Source: Mesostigma viride (taxonomy: Eukaryota > Streptophyta > Mesostigmatophyceae > Mesostigmatales > Mesostigmataceae). From it: a stretch of 64,000 nt of DNA. The notes beneath the pieces are model-generated. The model saw nothing but the letters and a program-made list of their open reading frames with translations, did not search any database and had not been told where the DNA came from. The stretch spans positions 3,603,231 to 3,667,230 of the forward strand of contig RPFO01000175.1 in assembly GCA_009746045.1 (NCBI GenBank), written 5' to 3'. The stretch's first letter is position 1; every line of letters begins with the position of its first letter. This document shows, in pieces, positions 1 to 11,187 of the stretch. A program made the translations under genes and the position numbers.

Positions 1-726
1 AGGTCCGCCCAAGCGTGCGTGGCATAGATTCTGTCTAGACGGCGTGTGATGCGGTGACCGTCGCGTGTTGCAAGCCAAGTGTGGTCGTTGTCCCTGGAGC
101 GCAGTAGGTCGTGTAGGTTAAGCTCTAGTAGCTGTTCGTGAAAGGGGTTTGTACGTGATTGAGGGTGCGCCGCCATGTCTAGATTGAAATCACCCATCAA
201 TATGACCTCCAGGCCGTGGGAAATAATGGCGTGGATCATCTGAAACATGTCTTTGAAAAAATTATGTTGTTCAGCTGGGTCGGTTGGGGCGTAAATTGAG
301 AGAAGGTACATACCCCTGCTTGCTACCCCAGGTGATGTGCTGTCGTACCCAGCGGCCTTGCCATTGAGCCGCCGCCGTATCTACCGGTTGGGACCAAGTG
401 TGGCAGGTGAGGTGTGAGGAAGCCGTTTTACGGTATTGAATCAAAGCTGTGCCCCCCTGGGTTCCTCGCGCCCAGGCCCAGCGACTCTCACTATTAGGAG
501 CTAGTGCTCTCACTGCTTTGTTGGCCGTGACCCCCGGGCCTTGAATTTTATGCTCTTGCAGGCCCAGCCAGATCTCATGGGCTGGGCCGCCGTAGCCCTG
601 CAGTAATAATGCGAGGTGAAGGGATAATTGCTTGATACGAGTAGTATTGGGTATGCCAGTAGCAGTACGTACTCCATAGCTATTGAGACCGCGTACATTC
701 CATGATACTATGGTGAGTTGGCTCAT
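1..726 (-). pseudogene. LINE ORF2, N-terminal endonuclease domain (frameshifted, truncated by window edge)
   Basis: Endonuclease/exonuclease/phosphatase domain that nicks the target site during LINE integration. The first frame (726 to about 320) opens with the hallmark SWNVRGL and contains LGLQEHK, the metal-binding glutamate motif. A one-base shift near 310-325 moves the frame; the second frame, read down to position 1, has LLSIYAP, the catalytic GDFNLDM and RRLDRIY motifs in the usual order. The start codon 726 lies 28 bases after the ORF1 stop, typical LINE spacing. The RT part is outside the window. The frameshift makes this copy non-functional. Confidence 0.85.
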
Positions 727-753
727 GTTAGTGGCGTATCAGGCAGGTCTTAC

Positions 754-2295
754 CTAGTCACGGTTGGCGCGCCCGCCACGTCCGTTGCGTCCGGCGCCGC
801 CACGTAATAATGTCCATGCCGGTGTTGTGGGTGATCCCGTTGTCGCCGCGGTTGGCTGCCTGCCGGGCGCGCTTAGTCCCTTGCCCCGTCGCCTCCGTTT
901 CCATGTGTTCCCCGATCTCGTCCCCCTCCTCAAGATCCTCCGCGGTAGGCTGAGCTCTGCCCCGTTGGCGGCGTTGGTAATGTGCTGCGACGATCCCGGT
1001 GGCTCGGTGTCCGCGGCGGGCTGGTCCTTGCGGCTGACAGGCCTGTACTGTGGCCAGGGGGTGCTGCTGCCCTCGAAAAGTTGCTTCTTGGACGTTAGTA
1101 GCCATCGCCCGGCCGCCTCCGGTAGCTTGCCCGTGTCATCTGGCTGGTATGTGCCTGGGAGGAGGATCTTCACTAGGTCAATCCCCCGCCTGGGACCCCC
1201 ATTCTCAACGTAGGCCATGTGCAGGGTGGGGGTTTCCGGGCTGAGTGTGACCAGTGGGTTCAGTGCCAGGCGGTCAATGTGCATCTGCGCGTCGTTCCAG
1301 AAGTCGAGTGGGCGTTGTGTTTTGTACCCACGAGGTTCCCAGCCGTACAGGTAGGGTTCGTTGGCCTCGTTGAGCGGGCAGAAAATGGAGTCCTCGTCGC
1401 CGGTTGGGGTGATGAGAAGGTGGAGCTTGAGGGCAATCCTTGCCCCCGCCGGCATACCCAGGTCGTGACAGACCCTCCAGTCAGCCAGTCCGTTCCAGAG
1501 GAAGCGGTTGATATCCTCTCCCATGGTTGTATTCCGGCTGCCGTTGGGATCCTTGGCATTATCGGGGTGCGGTGTGGGGCCTAGGTTGGCGTGAGCCATG
1601 CGGTCCTTCTTAGCCCTGCTAGCCGTGGACCTGTGCGGGCAGTCCTTGGGCTCATGACCCGGCTCCTCATGCAGCTGGTGCACACCGGGCGCTCCATGTT
1701 GATCTGCGTGGTGATCTTGGGGTTGCTGGCGATCTTGCCGGAATTGTCGTGAGTTTGCACCGTGATTATGTCCGGAATGCAGCGGGGCCTATCCTCCGAG
1801 TAGCCGCCCGGCATGCCGTAGATCAGGTTTAGACCGTCTCCTGTAAGCCCACGTGCCGGGTCGAAGTTTGGTGTGAACCCCATGGCTGCGGAGTTCACCT
1901 TGATTTCTGCTTTTGCGGCTCGTGATTTTTTGCCTTGGACGGATTCCTCGTAGAGCGCCGGGTTTGACGGCGTGCCCCAGGGTCTGATAAGCATGGGTAT
2001 CACCGCAATGTCGCGTGTTTCTGCCGGTAAGTGCGACAGAGTGAGGGTGAATTCGGCACCACTGAACTCGGGCTGGTACTTGTGAAGCCGGAAGACCTTG
2101 GGGCCCACCAGGATGGACGGGCTGCCCTAAGTTGCCGTGGGCGTAAGCTTTAAGAACTGACTCAGCATCTGCCGCGGATGGGAATCGCACATGGAAATTG
2201 GGTTGGTTTTTAACCCCGCCCACAATGATACCGCCCCGATCGGCCATCAGTTTCCTCAGCTCATTCCTGTCAGACACCGAAGCATCCATGCCATG
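754..2295 (-). pseudogene. LINE ORF1 (gag-like, zinc knuckle), main part, frameshifted
   Basis: ORF1 of the LINE, expected to bind the element RNA. It is read in three frames: 2289 to about 2130, about 2125 to 1675, and 1670 to 754. The first piece has a short basic/RRM-like stretch (VRFPSAADAESVLKAY). The frames change again exactly inside a CCHC zinc knuckle: CTSC is in one frame and GHEPKDC in the next, so removing two bases near 1670 gives C-x2-C-x4-H-x4-C. The last piece is Arg/Gly-rich at its C-terminus. No intact reading frame remains. The N-terminal portion lies across E1 at 11041-11187. Confidence 0.7.
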
Positions 2296-2963
2296 TGTTA
2301 CGTCCCAGCCCAGACACTCCTAGCCTGAGCTACGTAGCGAAAGATCTACCATGCCGGAATTAGGAAGATTCAAGGTGGCCTAATGCAGATTGCGCTTCAC
2401 GACTGGGGTCGTGAGATATCTGGCACCGCGACTTGATGCCAAGCTACTTAATACACACTTATAATGGCTAGCAAGACCAATTACAAATGGATAGTTGCCC
2501 CAGGTTTAATGTGTAGGCGTATTCGCACTTATCATTCATCAAACCAAGAGGACGAGACTCTCGTCCTCGGACCAATTTCACCTAGGTCTGCCACTACGCT
2601 GGCAAGGGGCGCCGACATGGCGCCGACCTTCCAAAGCATGCAGTCCACACAGGATCCTCGGGTCGACATCGACCCTCGCCTACAGAATCCACGCATGAGT
2701 ACAATATCTCAACTAGCTATAAAGTACGCAGCGCGACGCGACTGCACCGGCCCCTAGAAGATACATGCATACAACAACCTAGGCCCAAAATAACTGGTCC
2801 GAATCACACAAACTGTCATAGTTCCATACAAAAGTCCTGACCAAGGGACAATTCCCAAATTAAGTCCCGAAATGAGTCCCAAAGTCCTACGGACTATGAC
2901 AACAAGTCAAACTACATAATTTATTCCATTGTTACGTCCGTCCAAAAGGGCCGGGACGTAACA
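2296..2963 (-). repeat. E1 3' LTR
   Basis: 668-bp long terminal repeat, nearly identical to 10356-11035. It has a 10-bp inverted terminal repeat, TGTTACGTCC and GGACGTAACA. It contains a short open frame of 97 codons that is also present in the other LTR and has no sign of being a protein gene. Confidence 0.9.
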
Positions 2964-3796
2964 CTCCTCCCCCCCCACGGGGGTCGGTAGTCCCTACCGT
3001 ACAAGAGATAGAAAGGAAACAAGTAAGCTACGCTACTATATGAGTACTATGTCCCAACCCCGGTTCACCCGCGGGTTAGTAATACCAATTCCTCTAGAGG
3101 TCGATACACAGGACCAACCCTGACGTAGTAGCATGAAACAGGATGACAGGATCATTCCGCCATCCGTCATAAAACTCTCACAACCATCTCAGCGGGCGCC
3201 GTTGTTGACGCGCCGATCCACTGGAGCCATCTTAGGGGGCGCCACCGCGTGCCCTATCCCATCCACATAATAATGCACAGTCCATGTAATCCCGCGCAAC
3301 CAGTCTTGAGGTCCTGAGCAGCCTCAAACTTGATGAAATGTTGACCATAGGGGTACTATGTCCCAGCCCTTGTGCACCAACGGGCCAGTGAAACCAGGTC
3401 CCCCCAGACTTGCCACGCAAGGGCAACTCTTTATATAGCCAATCGGGCCTGTCAGCAAGATCGAGGGAATATTTTTCCTGCATACAACTTGATGATCCGG
3501 CCGACGAGGTGGCCAGTCATGTATCCCGTCCAGCCGAAACCCAGCCTTACAGCGCGACTGATGCGCGTAATCACATGACGATTAAGAAGTACTACTAGCG
3601 TCGACGACGGTGAGGCACAGGATGCAGTGCAGGCCCCATGCTCAGAAGCGAGGGCGTGCACCAGAAGAATCTGATCCATCGCCTCACTACCGACAGTTGT
3701 ACGCGTCCTCTCAAATACAGGCGCGCCGTGAGCCAACGGACCATGCAACGTGGCCGTCCCTGGCCGCCGCTGGAGTGGCTGTATAGAGGGGGGAAG

Positions 3797-4005
3797 CCCT
3801 AGCGTGGCCGCTAGAGTGCGCCTCCCCTGCATATGCGAACGCATGCAGGTGCCCGCAAGGCCCTAGTGTGTCCACTAGAGTGCGCCCCGCCGTCTCTATC
3901 CAGCACAGGAAACAGTCAAAGTCGATCAACACCGGAAACTTGGATAATATGGCACGTTAAGTGCCCAAAACTAGCAGGGCCCCAGCGTGTCCACTGGAGT
4001 GCGCC
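3797..4005. repeat. Three dispersed copies of a 26-bp unit with an internal palindrome
   Basis: Units at 3797-3822, 3861-3886 and 3980-4005 share the pattern CCCTAGYGTGKCCRCTAGAG followed by TGCGCC. The core CTAGTG...CACTAG is an inverted repeat. Function unknown. Confidence 0.7.
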
Positions 4006-5990
4006 CTGCCAACTCCTCCACGAAGCTGCAGTAAGTTAGGCACAACACCACTCCGGCCGACGTGCATAGACCGGAGCAGTCGCCGGTCCCCGCATTCCTT
4101 ACTGCCAATGTGCCTGAACTCCACCGCAAGCGCACGGTTGATGTTTGCGCAGGCCCATATGCATGTGATGCTCAAGGCCGCCGACGTGGACTGCATAGCG
4201 CCCGCAATGCCCGCACTTTATAATGCAATGGGCAGGTCGGGGAGTGACACGCCTTGCAGGAACTGCCGTATCAGTAACGTTGCCCCTGCGAGACACCGTG
4301 CTGCTCATGGAGTAGGGCCGAAGCAACCCCGCAGTCCCAAACAAGAGCTCCTCGGGCTCGATCGCGCCCAGCGCACAGGTGCTCAAGCACATACAGCGAT
4401 CGTGGGCCGGGGTCAATCCCGCGCACGACCGATCACCGCCTGTCCACCCCGCTTGGCTGTCTTGCCCAGGAGCCCGATTCCCGCAACAGAAACACGCCCC
4501 AAGGTATGCAGTCCCCACCGCGCATTGCCACATCCCCCACTCGAAGCTTGAAGGCCTCTCACTGCACCCCTGTACCAGTGCATGGCCATGGGGTATAGTA
4601 CATTTTGAAGCCCACACAGCCCGCCCGCCATGCACATGGAACGCCCTGCTCTGAGTCCCTCATCCATGCAACCTCGTAGGCGCGCGGACACGAGCCACTT
4701 GCAAATCACGCTCGATCGGCCTCCACCAGTGGTGCAAGGAACAACTCCCTACCGGGCTCAGCCCACAGGAGGGACGCGAACACTGCGCGATGGTAGCCAT
4801 GCACAGGGTCGCGGGCAGTGACCAGGTGCTCAGACTCCAGCAGCTCGGTCCTGCCTGCCTCTCAGTCTCGGGTCGCCGTTACTACAGTCCCCGTGACTCG
4901 CCCTCGACGGCCAGATCCCGCACGTCCCGTACCTCAGTGCTCTGCCATGGCTCAGCGCGCGTCAGCGCCGGGTCCGCTCAGAGCGGATGTACCGGCCCTA
5001 TGCAGTGATACCGGTTGTTACTCGGACACCGGCAGTCTGCGGGGCGACAGCGCCACATCATGTGGCATCGGCACCATGCACGCGCACTGTTGAGGCGGTG
5101 AGACAATGACCGGACACCGCCACCTGCTTCTGATGCAACCACGACCGGCACCAGCGCAACCAGTGCAACCACGACCGGCTGGGTCATCCACCACTACTGC
5201 CGGCAGTACGTGCTGTCGCCATGCAACTGCACCGTGCCCGCATATGCTTGCAGCCCCGGGGGCCCTTACTCCCGACGGTCGCGGCGGACGCGGGCGCGCC
5301 CCGCATGCACGGTTACTCGAGCCCAGGAGTGCCCTGACCCATCTAGGCGTAGACCCAATGCCGGGGTAGCCAATTGGTTGGCTACCGACAATTCAACAAG
5401 AGTGCTGTACATCTGTTTGCCGGCCGACCACGATTCAGTACAGGCTCCGCCCTGCCTGATCGCTCAGTCGCATCGGGGTTGCAACAGCCTCCATGCACCG
5501 TGCCGTCTCCATGCACCGTGCCGCACTAGTGAAATTAATCACGTGCAGCTGCACGAGAAGCCAAGCACGTCCCTCACGCGCTAGGAAGTCAGGGAGCCGT
5601 GACTCATAGCCGCCAGCCGGAAGGCTCCCTATAATAATACTTGGCCGCGTGCCATGGGACTCCGCGTCCGTTGGTCACGCGGGACGCGACGTGCAGTCAG
5701 GCCGTAGTCTGGGGTCGCTGGCACTCGCTGCCGAATCCGGCATCCCACGCGGAGATGCCTCGGTACGGACGCCTTAGTAGTAGAATCATCAAGCATCCGG
5801 TGAGCCCATGTCCAAAAAGGCCAGGACCATGTGCACATGCGGTGCTGAGTGCCTGACGTGGTCCTCTTCGGGACGACCCGTTCAAGCCCACCGCCAACTG
5901 CAGATTATCCCATAGAGAATATAGCATGGAGAAAATATATTATATAGAAAATAGAGAATATCGAAAATATATAATATCCGCACGCTGGCG

Positions 5991-6098
5991 CATCGATCCC
6001 TGGCATGGCAGTAGAAGGGTCGTCGGATCCACGCGCGGCTGCGCATCGATCCCTGGCATGGCAGTAGAAGGGTCGTCGGATCCACGCGCGGCTGCGGT
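5991..6098. repeat. 54-bp tandem duplication
   Basis: The sequence from GCGCATCGATCCCTGG to CACGCGCGGCT occurs twice head to tail, almost without change, in the non-coding part of E1. Confidence 0.8.
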
Positions 6099-6389
6099 GG
6101 ATTCCTACATAGATGGCCGGCTCGATCCAAAGCCGAACCGTGCCGATCATACAGGAGCTAGATATAATTAAGAAGAGTATGGTATCATAAAGAAGTGTAG
6201 TGGACCAGTACAAGTACTTAGTATATAAAAGGTAGGTATAGTAAAGAAGTATATGGTATTATTAGTAGCCATCTGGTTTCATACGCTCTGCGACCCCTCC
6301 CCTTCCCCCGGGGACGACGCATCCACGCGATCGTCCAATTACTGCCAAGGAGTCAAGGATGCTGGACCGCCGGGCGCTCGTGTGTAATG

Positions 6390-6740
6390 CGATATGCCCT
6401 ATACTCGCCGTCAGGGCACCAAAAGGAACCATCGGGAAACCAAACTACTCGCCGGCGCACGCGAATGTCCACATCCAGCGCGTCCAAAGTCGAGCCCAAT
6501 GATGATGTCCGCTGCGCCCAGCGGTGCGATGGTCGCAGCCAGGTCGAACGGGGTGCCTTGCAGCACACCTTTGATATCTGCCAGACCGGGCGATTGGTGT
6601 TGGCGACCATCCGAGTGGGTCAGATGCACGGCCGTCCGGTGTGGGGGCTGTGCGTCAGTCCCAGCCGGCGCACCAGTGCCGCGTTGATGAAGGACATGGA
6701 AGCGCCTGTGTCGACCAAAAACTTGACATCCATGACGGTT
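6390..6740 (-). pseudogene. E1 retroviral-type aspartic protease fragment
   Basis: Minus-strand protease that would cut the Gag-Pol precursor. The catalytic motif VDTGASMSFI lies at about 6715-6685 and the second conserved strand, ADIIIGLDF, at about 6500. In between is the usual spacing of a gypsy-type protease. After about 6480 the frame changes. The domain is in the same frame as the zinc knuckle ORF (7696-7286) but is separated from it by 540 bp of AT-rich non-coding DNA, so no continuous Gag-Pol can be made. Confidence 0.75.
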
Positions 6741-7285
6741 GGTTGGCCGTGTCTGAATATATTATTACATTCTCATATATAAAATATCCCATTACCGCCA
6801 ACGGTACCCTATATAAAACCACTAGTGCTAGACGCCTAATAGTAATTTCCCATTACCGCCAACGGCGTCTATGCATGGGGTCAGTGTATGATTCCAAACA
6901 CCCCCCTTACTGCTGATAGCATGATAACAGGGTGACCTGCTACGGGCAGGACCAATGCACCCTTCGTACTACTGACATCATGATAACAGGGTGACCTGCT
7001 ACTGTGCAGGACCAATGCACCCTTGGTATTTGGTACAGATGTGGGGCAAAACAGACACCCCCCCCTTGCCCTACACAGGTGGGCATTCTCAGAATGGCTA
7101 AGGTGGCCAGCCACTAGGACTGGAAAAGCGCACCGGACTGAACATATTATAAAAATATAATTATTAGTTAAATATACTTATATAATATATTTATAGTATA
7201 CTTCCCAGCGGCAAACTCGTAACCGGCCACTGCTGGTGACTCAAAGGTCGCACGCTGTCCGGAGGCTAGTCGATGAGCCTCGATC
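6741..7285. other. AT-rich interruption between E1 zinc knuckle and protease, with a tandem repeat
   Basis: No coding capacity. It contains two copies of a unit of about 60 bp (around 6911-6965 and 6970-7027) sharing CATGATAACAGGGTGACCTG and AGGACCAATGCACCCTT, and two copies of CCCATTACCGCCAACG (6788 and 6850). Its position between two parts of one pol frame suggests a small mobile element inserted here, but I could not define its ends. Confidence 0.45.
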
Positions 7286-7696
7286 TCATTGACCGCGCGC
7301 AGCACGCCCTTGGTAGAACTCATCGCTGGCGGCCGCGGCTGCTGGTGCTGAGTCGTGAACTGCCGGGCCTGCTGGCGCCCGCTCGTCCGCGTTGCGGGGC
7401 TTGTCCCTTGGGCCGGAGGAGTCCGGGCGACTGCCGAACGCCGGGCCTGAAAACCTGGGCTCGGTCTCCCCCGTGCCACGTCTAGCGTGCCTGCTACGGA
7501 GTTTGGGGCAGTCGCGCCTGAGGTGACCCACCTCAAAGCACATGAAGCAACGGGCTTTACTCGCGTCGATGGCGTTGAGGCCATGGTCAGCGTTCCCGTC
7601 CTCCAGGTCATCGGGGGAGTCTTCGTTCCCCTCGCCGTCGTGCGGGGGACCTGATCGGAAGAAACGACGCACCGATGGTGCGCGCCCGCGAGCCAC
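7286..7696 (-). CDS. E1 nucleocapsid (CCHC zinc knuckle), shifted frame
   Basis: 136 codons containing one retroviral zinc knuckle, C-F-M-C-x4-H-x4-C (CFMCFEVGHLRRDC), preceded by an acidic stretch and followed by a basic, Pro/Ala-rich tail. It overlaps the 3' end of gag (7608) in the +1 frame relative to it. Either E1 uses a frameshift here or a one-base lesion separates capsid from nucleocapsid; with only one copy I cannot tell. It would bind the element RNA inside particles. Confidence 0.65.
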   Translation of the reverse strand: MARGRAPSVRRFFRSGPPHDGEGNEDSPDDLEDGNADHGLNAIDASKARCFMCFEVGHLRRDCPKLRSRHARRGTGETEPRFSGPAFGSRPDSSGPRDKPRNADERAPAGPAVHDSAPAAAAASDEFYQGRAARGQ

Positions 7697-8935
7697 GACG
7701 TCGGCCAGTGACCTGCAGAAGATACCTCTGGATATTCAAGATGTCCCACTCCTCCCAAGGGACCTCAGCGTAGTGCTTGAATACCTCGTCCTGCAGCTCG
7801 GGACAAAGTGCCTCGATGAACCTGATCTTGTACTCATACCAAGTCATGTCGGTCAGATAGGCGGCGCTGGACTCGAACTTAGACAGAAACTCGCGATATG
7901 GGGTGGTCCCCTGGCGCAGCTTGCTGAAGGCCATCCGCTCGTGGAGTGTAGCATCTGGGGGCACCAGCTTGCGACGCACTCGGTCCATCAGTTCCGCCAA
8001 GGTTTGCGGGTATGACTGGGACGCGATGCTCTCACAGTTCAAGATGCTTATCACCGAGGGGTCCATACAGGAGTTAATCACTAGCCCAATCAGATCGCTG
8101 GTGGCCAGCTGCCAGTTGTGATGATTGCGCCAGATGGTATACTGCCGTCGCCACATGCGTCCCCATTCCTCTACCTCGCGCGGTTTCATGTCCGCGTGCA
8201 GCTTGGGTACATTCTTGAAATTGGGCATCGGTGGGGCCTTTACCGCGGCAGTGACGGGCCCACCGACGTCTACGTGGGGGATATCGCCGAAGTCGGGGGG
8301 CTGCGACCGGGGGAGAGAGCCGGATCTGGGCGGCGTACCATGAGTCCGCCGCACCTGTACGGATGAGGGGTGTTCGTACCCCGGATCATCCAAGGCCACC
8401 CTGCTGAAATTAAGGTTGCCGACAGGCGCAGACGATGGGACCACGCTGCTGTCAAACACCCGTGGACGCTGCGGTTGAGGTACCGGACGCTGGACGGGCG
8501 AATGAGTCTCCTCGCCTCGGTCAGTGACACTGCTTCTGTCATCCCCTGGCCTGGCCCGGGGTCTATGAGTACCAACAGGTGGGCCCTGCGTAACTGGTTC
8601 CTCGTCAACCTCGCCAGTCCCCTCCAGATCGTCGAACTCGCCATCTGCCCCTGGAATCTCCCCATCCTCATCCGAATTCCATAGCGCCGTGGGTAACAGG
8701 GAAGTACTGCCGAAGGACACTCTGCGTCTGCCCCGGTGTGTTGTGGCCGGCGGAGGTCCCATGGAGCGGCCGCGCCCAGCCCAGGGCTGCGATGGTCGCT
8801 CCGTGGCTGGCTGAGCATGATAACGGTAGTACTGCGTGTTTTCATTCTCGTGCCCTGTCTGCTCAGGATACCGCGGCGGCCACTGTGGTCGTTGCTGCTG
8901 CTGCTGCGGTTGCTGCTGCTGGTGCTGCTGCTGCG

Positions 8936-9007
<72 letters not shown>

Positions 9008-9263
9008 AACCCCCCTGGAGCATCTCCTGGCTGCGCCCGTCCCCCCCTTGTTCCAACCTGGAGTCTGGACTGTCATCATCTGATGAATCTCTGCAGCCCT
9101 GGTCTCTGGATCGTGGGGAGCCTTCCGCAGGTCTCTCCATAACCTCACCTGTACCTGTCCCTACTTGGACGTGCGGTGGTACCTCTACCACCTCTATACC
9201 TTGCTCGTGGTTGTCTACCTGTTCTATCTCGCTGTTGACAGGTTCTCTCCGTTTTCGTGGCAT
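7608..9263 (-). CDS. E1 Gag (capsid) with long polyglutamine tract
   Basis: 551 codons. Residues about 85-130 are a near-pure Gln tract encoded by CTG/CAG repeats (8893-9003), flanked by acidic and Pro/Arg-rich regions. Residues about 345-520 look like a retrotransposon Gag capsid domain: a Trp-rich start (WGRMWRRQYTIWRNHHNW), a helical region ending LMDRVRRKL, and REFLSKFESSAAYLT, which matches the conserved helix of Gag families. The zinc knuckle is in the next frame. The antisense frames here give polyalanine, polyleucine and polycysteine and are artefacts. Confidence 0.7.
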
Positions 9264-10355
9264 GGTGCTCGTACCGATACCTTACACAGCAGGCAACACC
9301 TCCCCAGAAAGAAAGAGAGAGAGGGAGAGAGGGCAACCACGTGCTATAGATCTTATATATGTAGGACCTAGTACTATTCCCTAGTAATAATCCCCTCTAT
9401 TGTCTGCTAGGGCCAATGGTCAACTGAGAGAAGGTAACTGTAACTGCTGACCCCTCCCCCTGACTGCTGATCGTGGGTGGCTTGGAGCATTCACGAGTGG
9501 TGTGCATCCCCTCAGGCAATGGCATGTGTTCCCTAACAAACCTATCTGCATCTGTAATGTTATCAAACCCCTTCCACCTGGCAATAGAGCCCTTATCCTT
9601 AATGTATTCCTCACATGCCCTGTAGGGACGTAATGCATTATAGGCTAGCCGAAGCTTGCAAGAAGGAAAAGGGGAATCCCAGGAATACCTCTAAGTGCAG
9701 TGCAGTTACCACATAACGCAACGAGGAAGAAGACGGAATCTAACACAGCACACGCCCCAGCCTTCCGCGGCAAAGGGCTATACAATAAGCACACGGAGGT
9801 AGACACCGTCAACACAGTCGGCAACAGCCAGACGGTATCCACCCCCAAGACAGGTCAAACAACGAATGGTCGTCATCCGCGACTTCCATTGGCACCAACG
9901 ACATTCACAACGAACCTGTAGAAGCACAACGTATAACAAGAAACCCCTACGCGTGCGGACCCGGAGAGAAGGCAAGCGTCTAGAAGGATAAATCTAAACT
10001 AGGGGACGTACCATCTTCGATGACGTTGATCCCTCCTGAGCTGGCCGCCACCCGGTGTCGTTGAAGGCAAGCCATGGCCGCCACTTGGTGTCGTTGAAAA
10101 CAGGAGAGCTGAACGCTTTCGTTGACAGCACCTCACCACAGGACTATTGCTAGCCCCGCCGAGTATCCCGGACTGGCCGCTTGCTGCCTAGGTCGTCGTT
10201 GAATCCCTTTACGGGCTGGCCGCCGACCTGTCAGCAATCGTTGAATTCCGGAACCTCTATCTACGCCAAGCACCGCCCTGGTTTCCTAATTGGCTTCCCT
10301 AACCCTCTCCGCGAGAGTTAGCTGACCTCTCCAGCACATTTCCTCCGATAACCAG
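9264..10355 (-). other. E1 5' leader with degenerate short repeats
   Basis: 1.1-kb untranslated stretch between the 5' LTR and gag on the minus strand. Between about 10040 and 10250 the plus strand carries several loose repeats of CTGGCCGCC...CGTTGAA (or TGTCGTTGAA). A purine-rich run (about 9308-9335) lies just upstream of the gag start. No gene seen. Confidence 0.5.
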
Positions 10356-11035
10356 TGTTACGTCCCAGCCCAGACACTCCTAGCCTGAGCTACGTAGCGA
10401 AAGATCTACCATGCCGGAATTAGGAAGATTCAAGGTGGCCTAATGCAGATTGCGCTTCACGACTGGGGTCGTGAGATATCTGGCACCGCGACTTGATGCC
10501 AAGCTACTTAATACACACTTATAATGGCTAGCAAGACCAATTACAAATGGATAGTTGCCCCAGGTTTAATGTGTAGGCGTATTCGCACTTATCATTCATC
10601 AAACCAAGAGGACGAGACTCTCGTCCTCGGACCAATTTCACCTAGGTCTGCCACTACGCTGGCAAGGGGCGCCGACATGGCGCCGACCTTCCAAAGCATG
10701 CAGTCCACACAGGATCCTCGGGTCGACATCGACCCTCGCCTACAGAATCCACGCATGAGTACAATATCTCAACTAGCTATAAAGTACGCAGCGCGACGCG
10801 ACTGCACCGGCCCCTAGAAGATACATGCATACAACAACCTAGGCCCAAAATAACTGGTCCGAATCACACAAACTGTCATAGTTCCATACAAAAGTCCTGA
10901 CCAAGGGACAATTCCCAAATTAAGTCCCGAAATGAGTCCCAAAGTCCTACGGACTATGACAACAAGTCAAACTACATAATTTATTCCATTGTTACTTCCA
11001 TTGTTACGTCCGTCCAAAAGGGCCGGGACGTAACA
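10356..11035 (-). repeat. E1 5' LTR
   Basis: 680-bp copy of the E1 LTR. The only length difference I see is a local duplication of TTCCATTGTTAC near 10985-11008. High similarity of the two LTRs suggests a fairly recent insertion even though the coding part is degraded. Confidence 0.9.
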
Positions 11036-11040
11036 CCATG

Positions 11041-11187
11041 GAGGATGATGACCAATATCTTCTCTGTAGACGCTTGAAGCGCAGCTTTCAGTTCAGGCGA
11101 CGGGGGAACCTTGCCCTGGACCAGGTCGTTGTGGCTCATAGTGTACGGGGCCTGCGGGTCACCCATGGCAAAGCGCAGAGAAACCAC
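11041..11187 (-). pseudogene. LINE ORF1, N-terminal fragment beyond E1
   Basis: About 49 codons starting with MVSLRFAMGDPQAPY and ending ILVIILHG, where E1 is inserted. It belongs to the LINE ORF1 because it directly abuts the right copy of the E1 target duplication, and the other copy abuts the rest of ORF1 at 2289. The frame upstream and downstream of the insertion differs by one base, in line with the many frameshifts elsewhere in this ORF. Confidence 0.55.

Larger units (their letters stand above)
2964..6389. other. E1 3' interior, no recognisable gene
   Basis: 3.4 kb where pol would be expected. The frames that are open here are GC-rich chance frames without RT, RNase H or integrase motifs. 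Contents I can see: three diverged copies of a 26-bp unit (3797-3822, 3861-3886, 3980-4005), a 54-bp tandem duplication (5991-6098), and an AT-rich stretch around 5920-6260. Confidence 0.5.
2296..11035 (-). mobile_element. LTR retrotransposon E1, gypsy-type, no RT or integrase
   Basis: 8.7-kb element with LTRs at both ends (2296-2963 and 10356-11035), starting TGTTACGTCC and ending GGACGTAACA, and a 5-bp target duplication CCATG at 2291-2295 and 11036-11040. On the minus strand the 3' LTR is preceded directly by a G-rich polypurine tract (GTGGGGGGGGAGGAG, 2978-2964). The base after the 5' LTR starts CTGGTTATCGGAGG, weakly like an initiator-tRNA primer site. Coding content is gag (9263-7608), a zinc knuckle in a shifted frame and a partial protease. 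No RT, RNase H or integrase is readable between 2964 and 6390. It looks like a large non-autonomous derivative that would need enzymes from elsewhere. Confidence 0.85.
1..11187 (-). mobile_element. Decayed LINE (non-LTR retrotransposon), 5' part, interrupted by LTR element E1
   Basis: Minus-strand non-LTR retrotransposon. ORF1 (RNA-binding gag-like) pieces lie at 11187-11041 and 2289-754, and ORF2 starts at 726 with an apurinic-type endonuclease that runs off the window edge, so the RT domain would lie to the left of position 1. LTR element E1 (2296-11035) is inserted in ORF1; CCATG at 2291-2295 and 11036-11040 is its target duplication, which shows that both sides were once contiguous. Several frameshifts show the copy is dead. 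The true 5' end to the right of 11187 was not found. Confidence 0.8.

Noticed and set aside
2464-2757. 97-codon frame repeated at 10524-10817
   Set aside because: It lies wholly inside the E1 LTRs and is repeated only because the LTRs are; no protein features.
3832-5600. Long GC-rich open frames as host genes
   Set aside because: Overlapping frames on both strands, no motif, composition of chance ORFs in GC-rich DNA inside E1.
8736-9384. Polyalanine, polyleucine and polycysteine plus-strand frames
   Set aside because: Antisense readings of the CAG/CTG tract in E1 gag.
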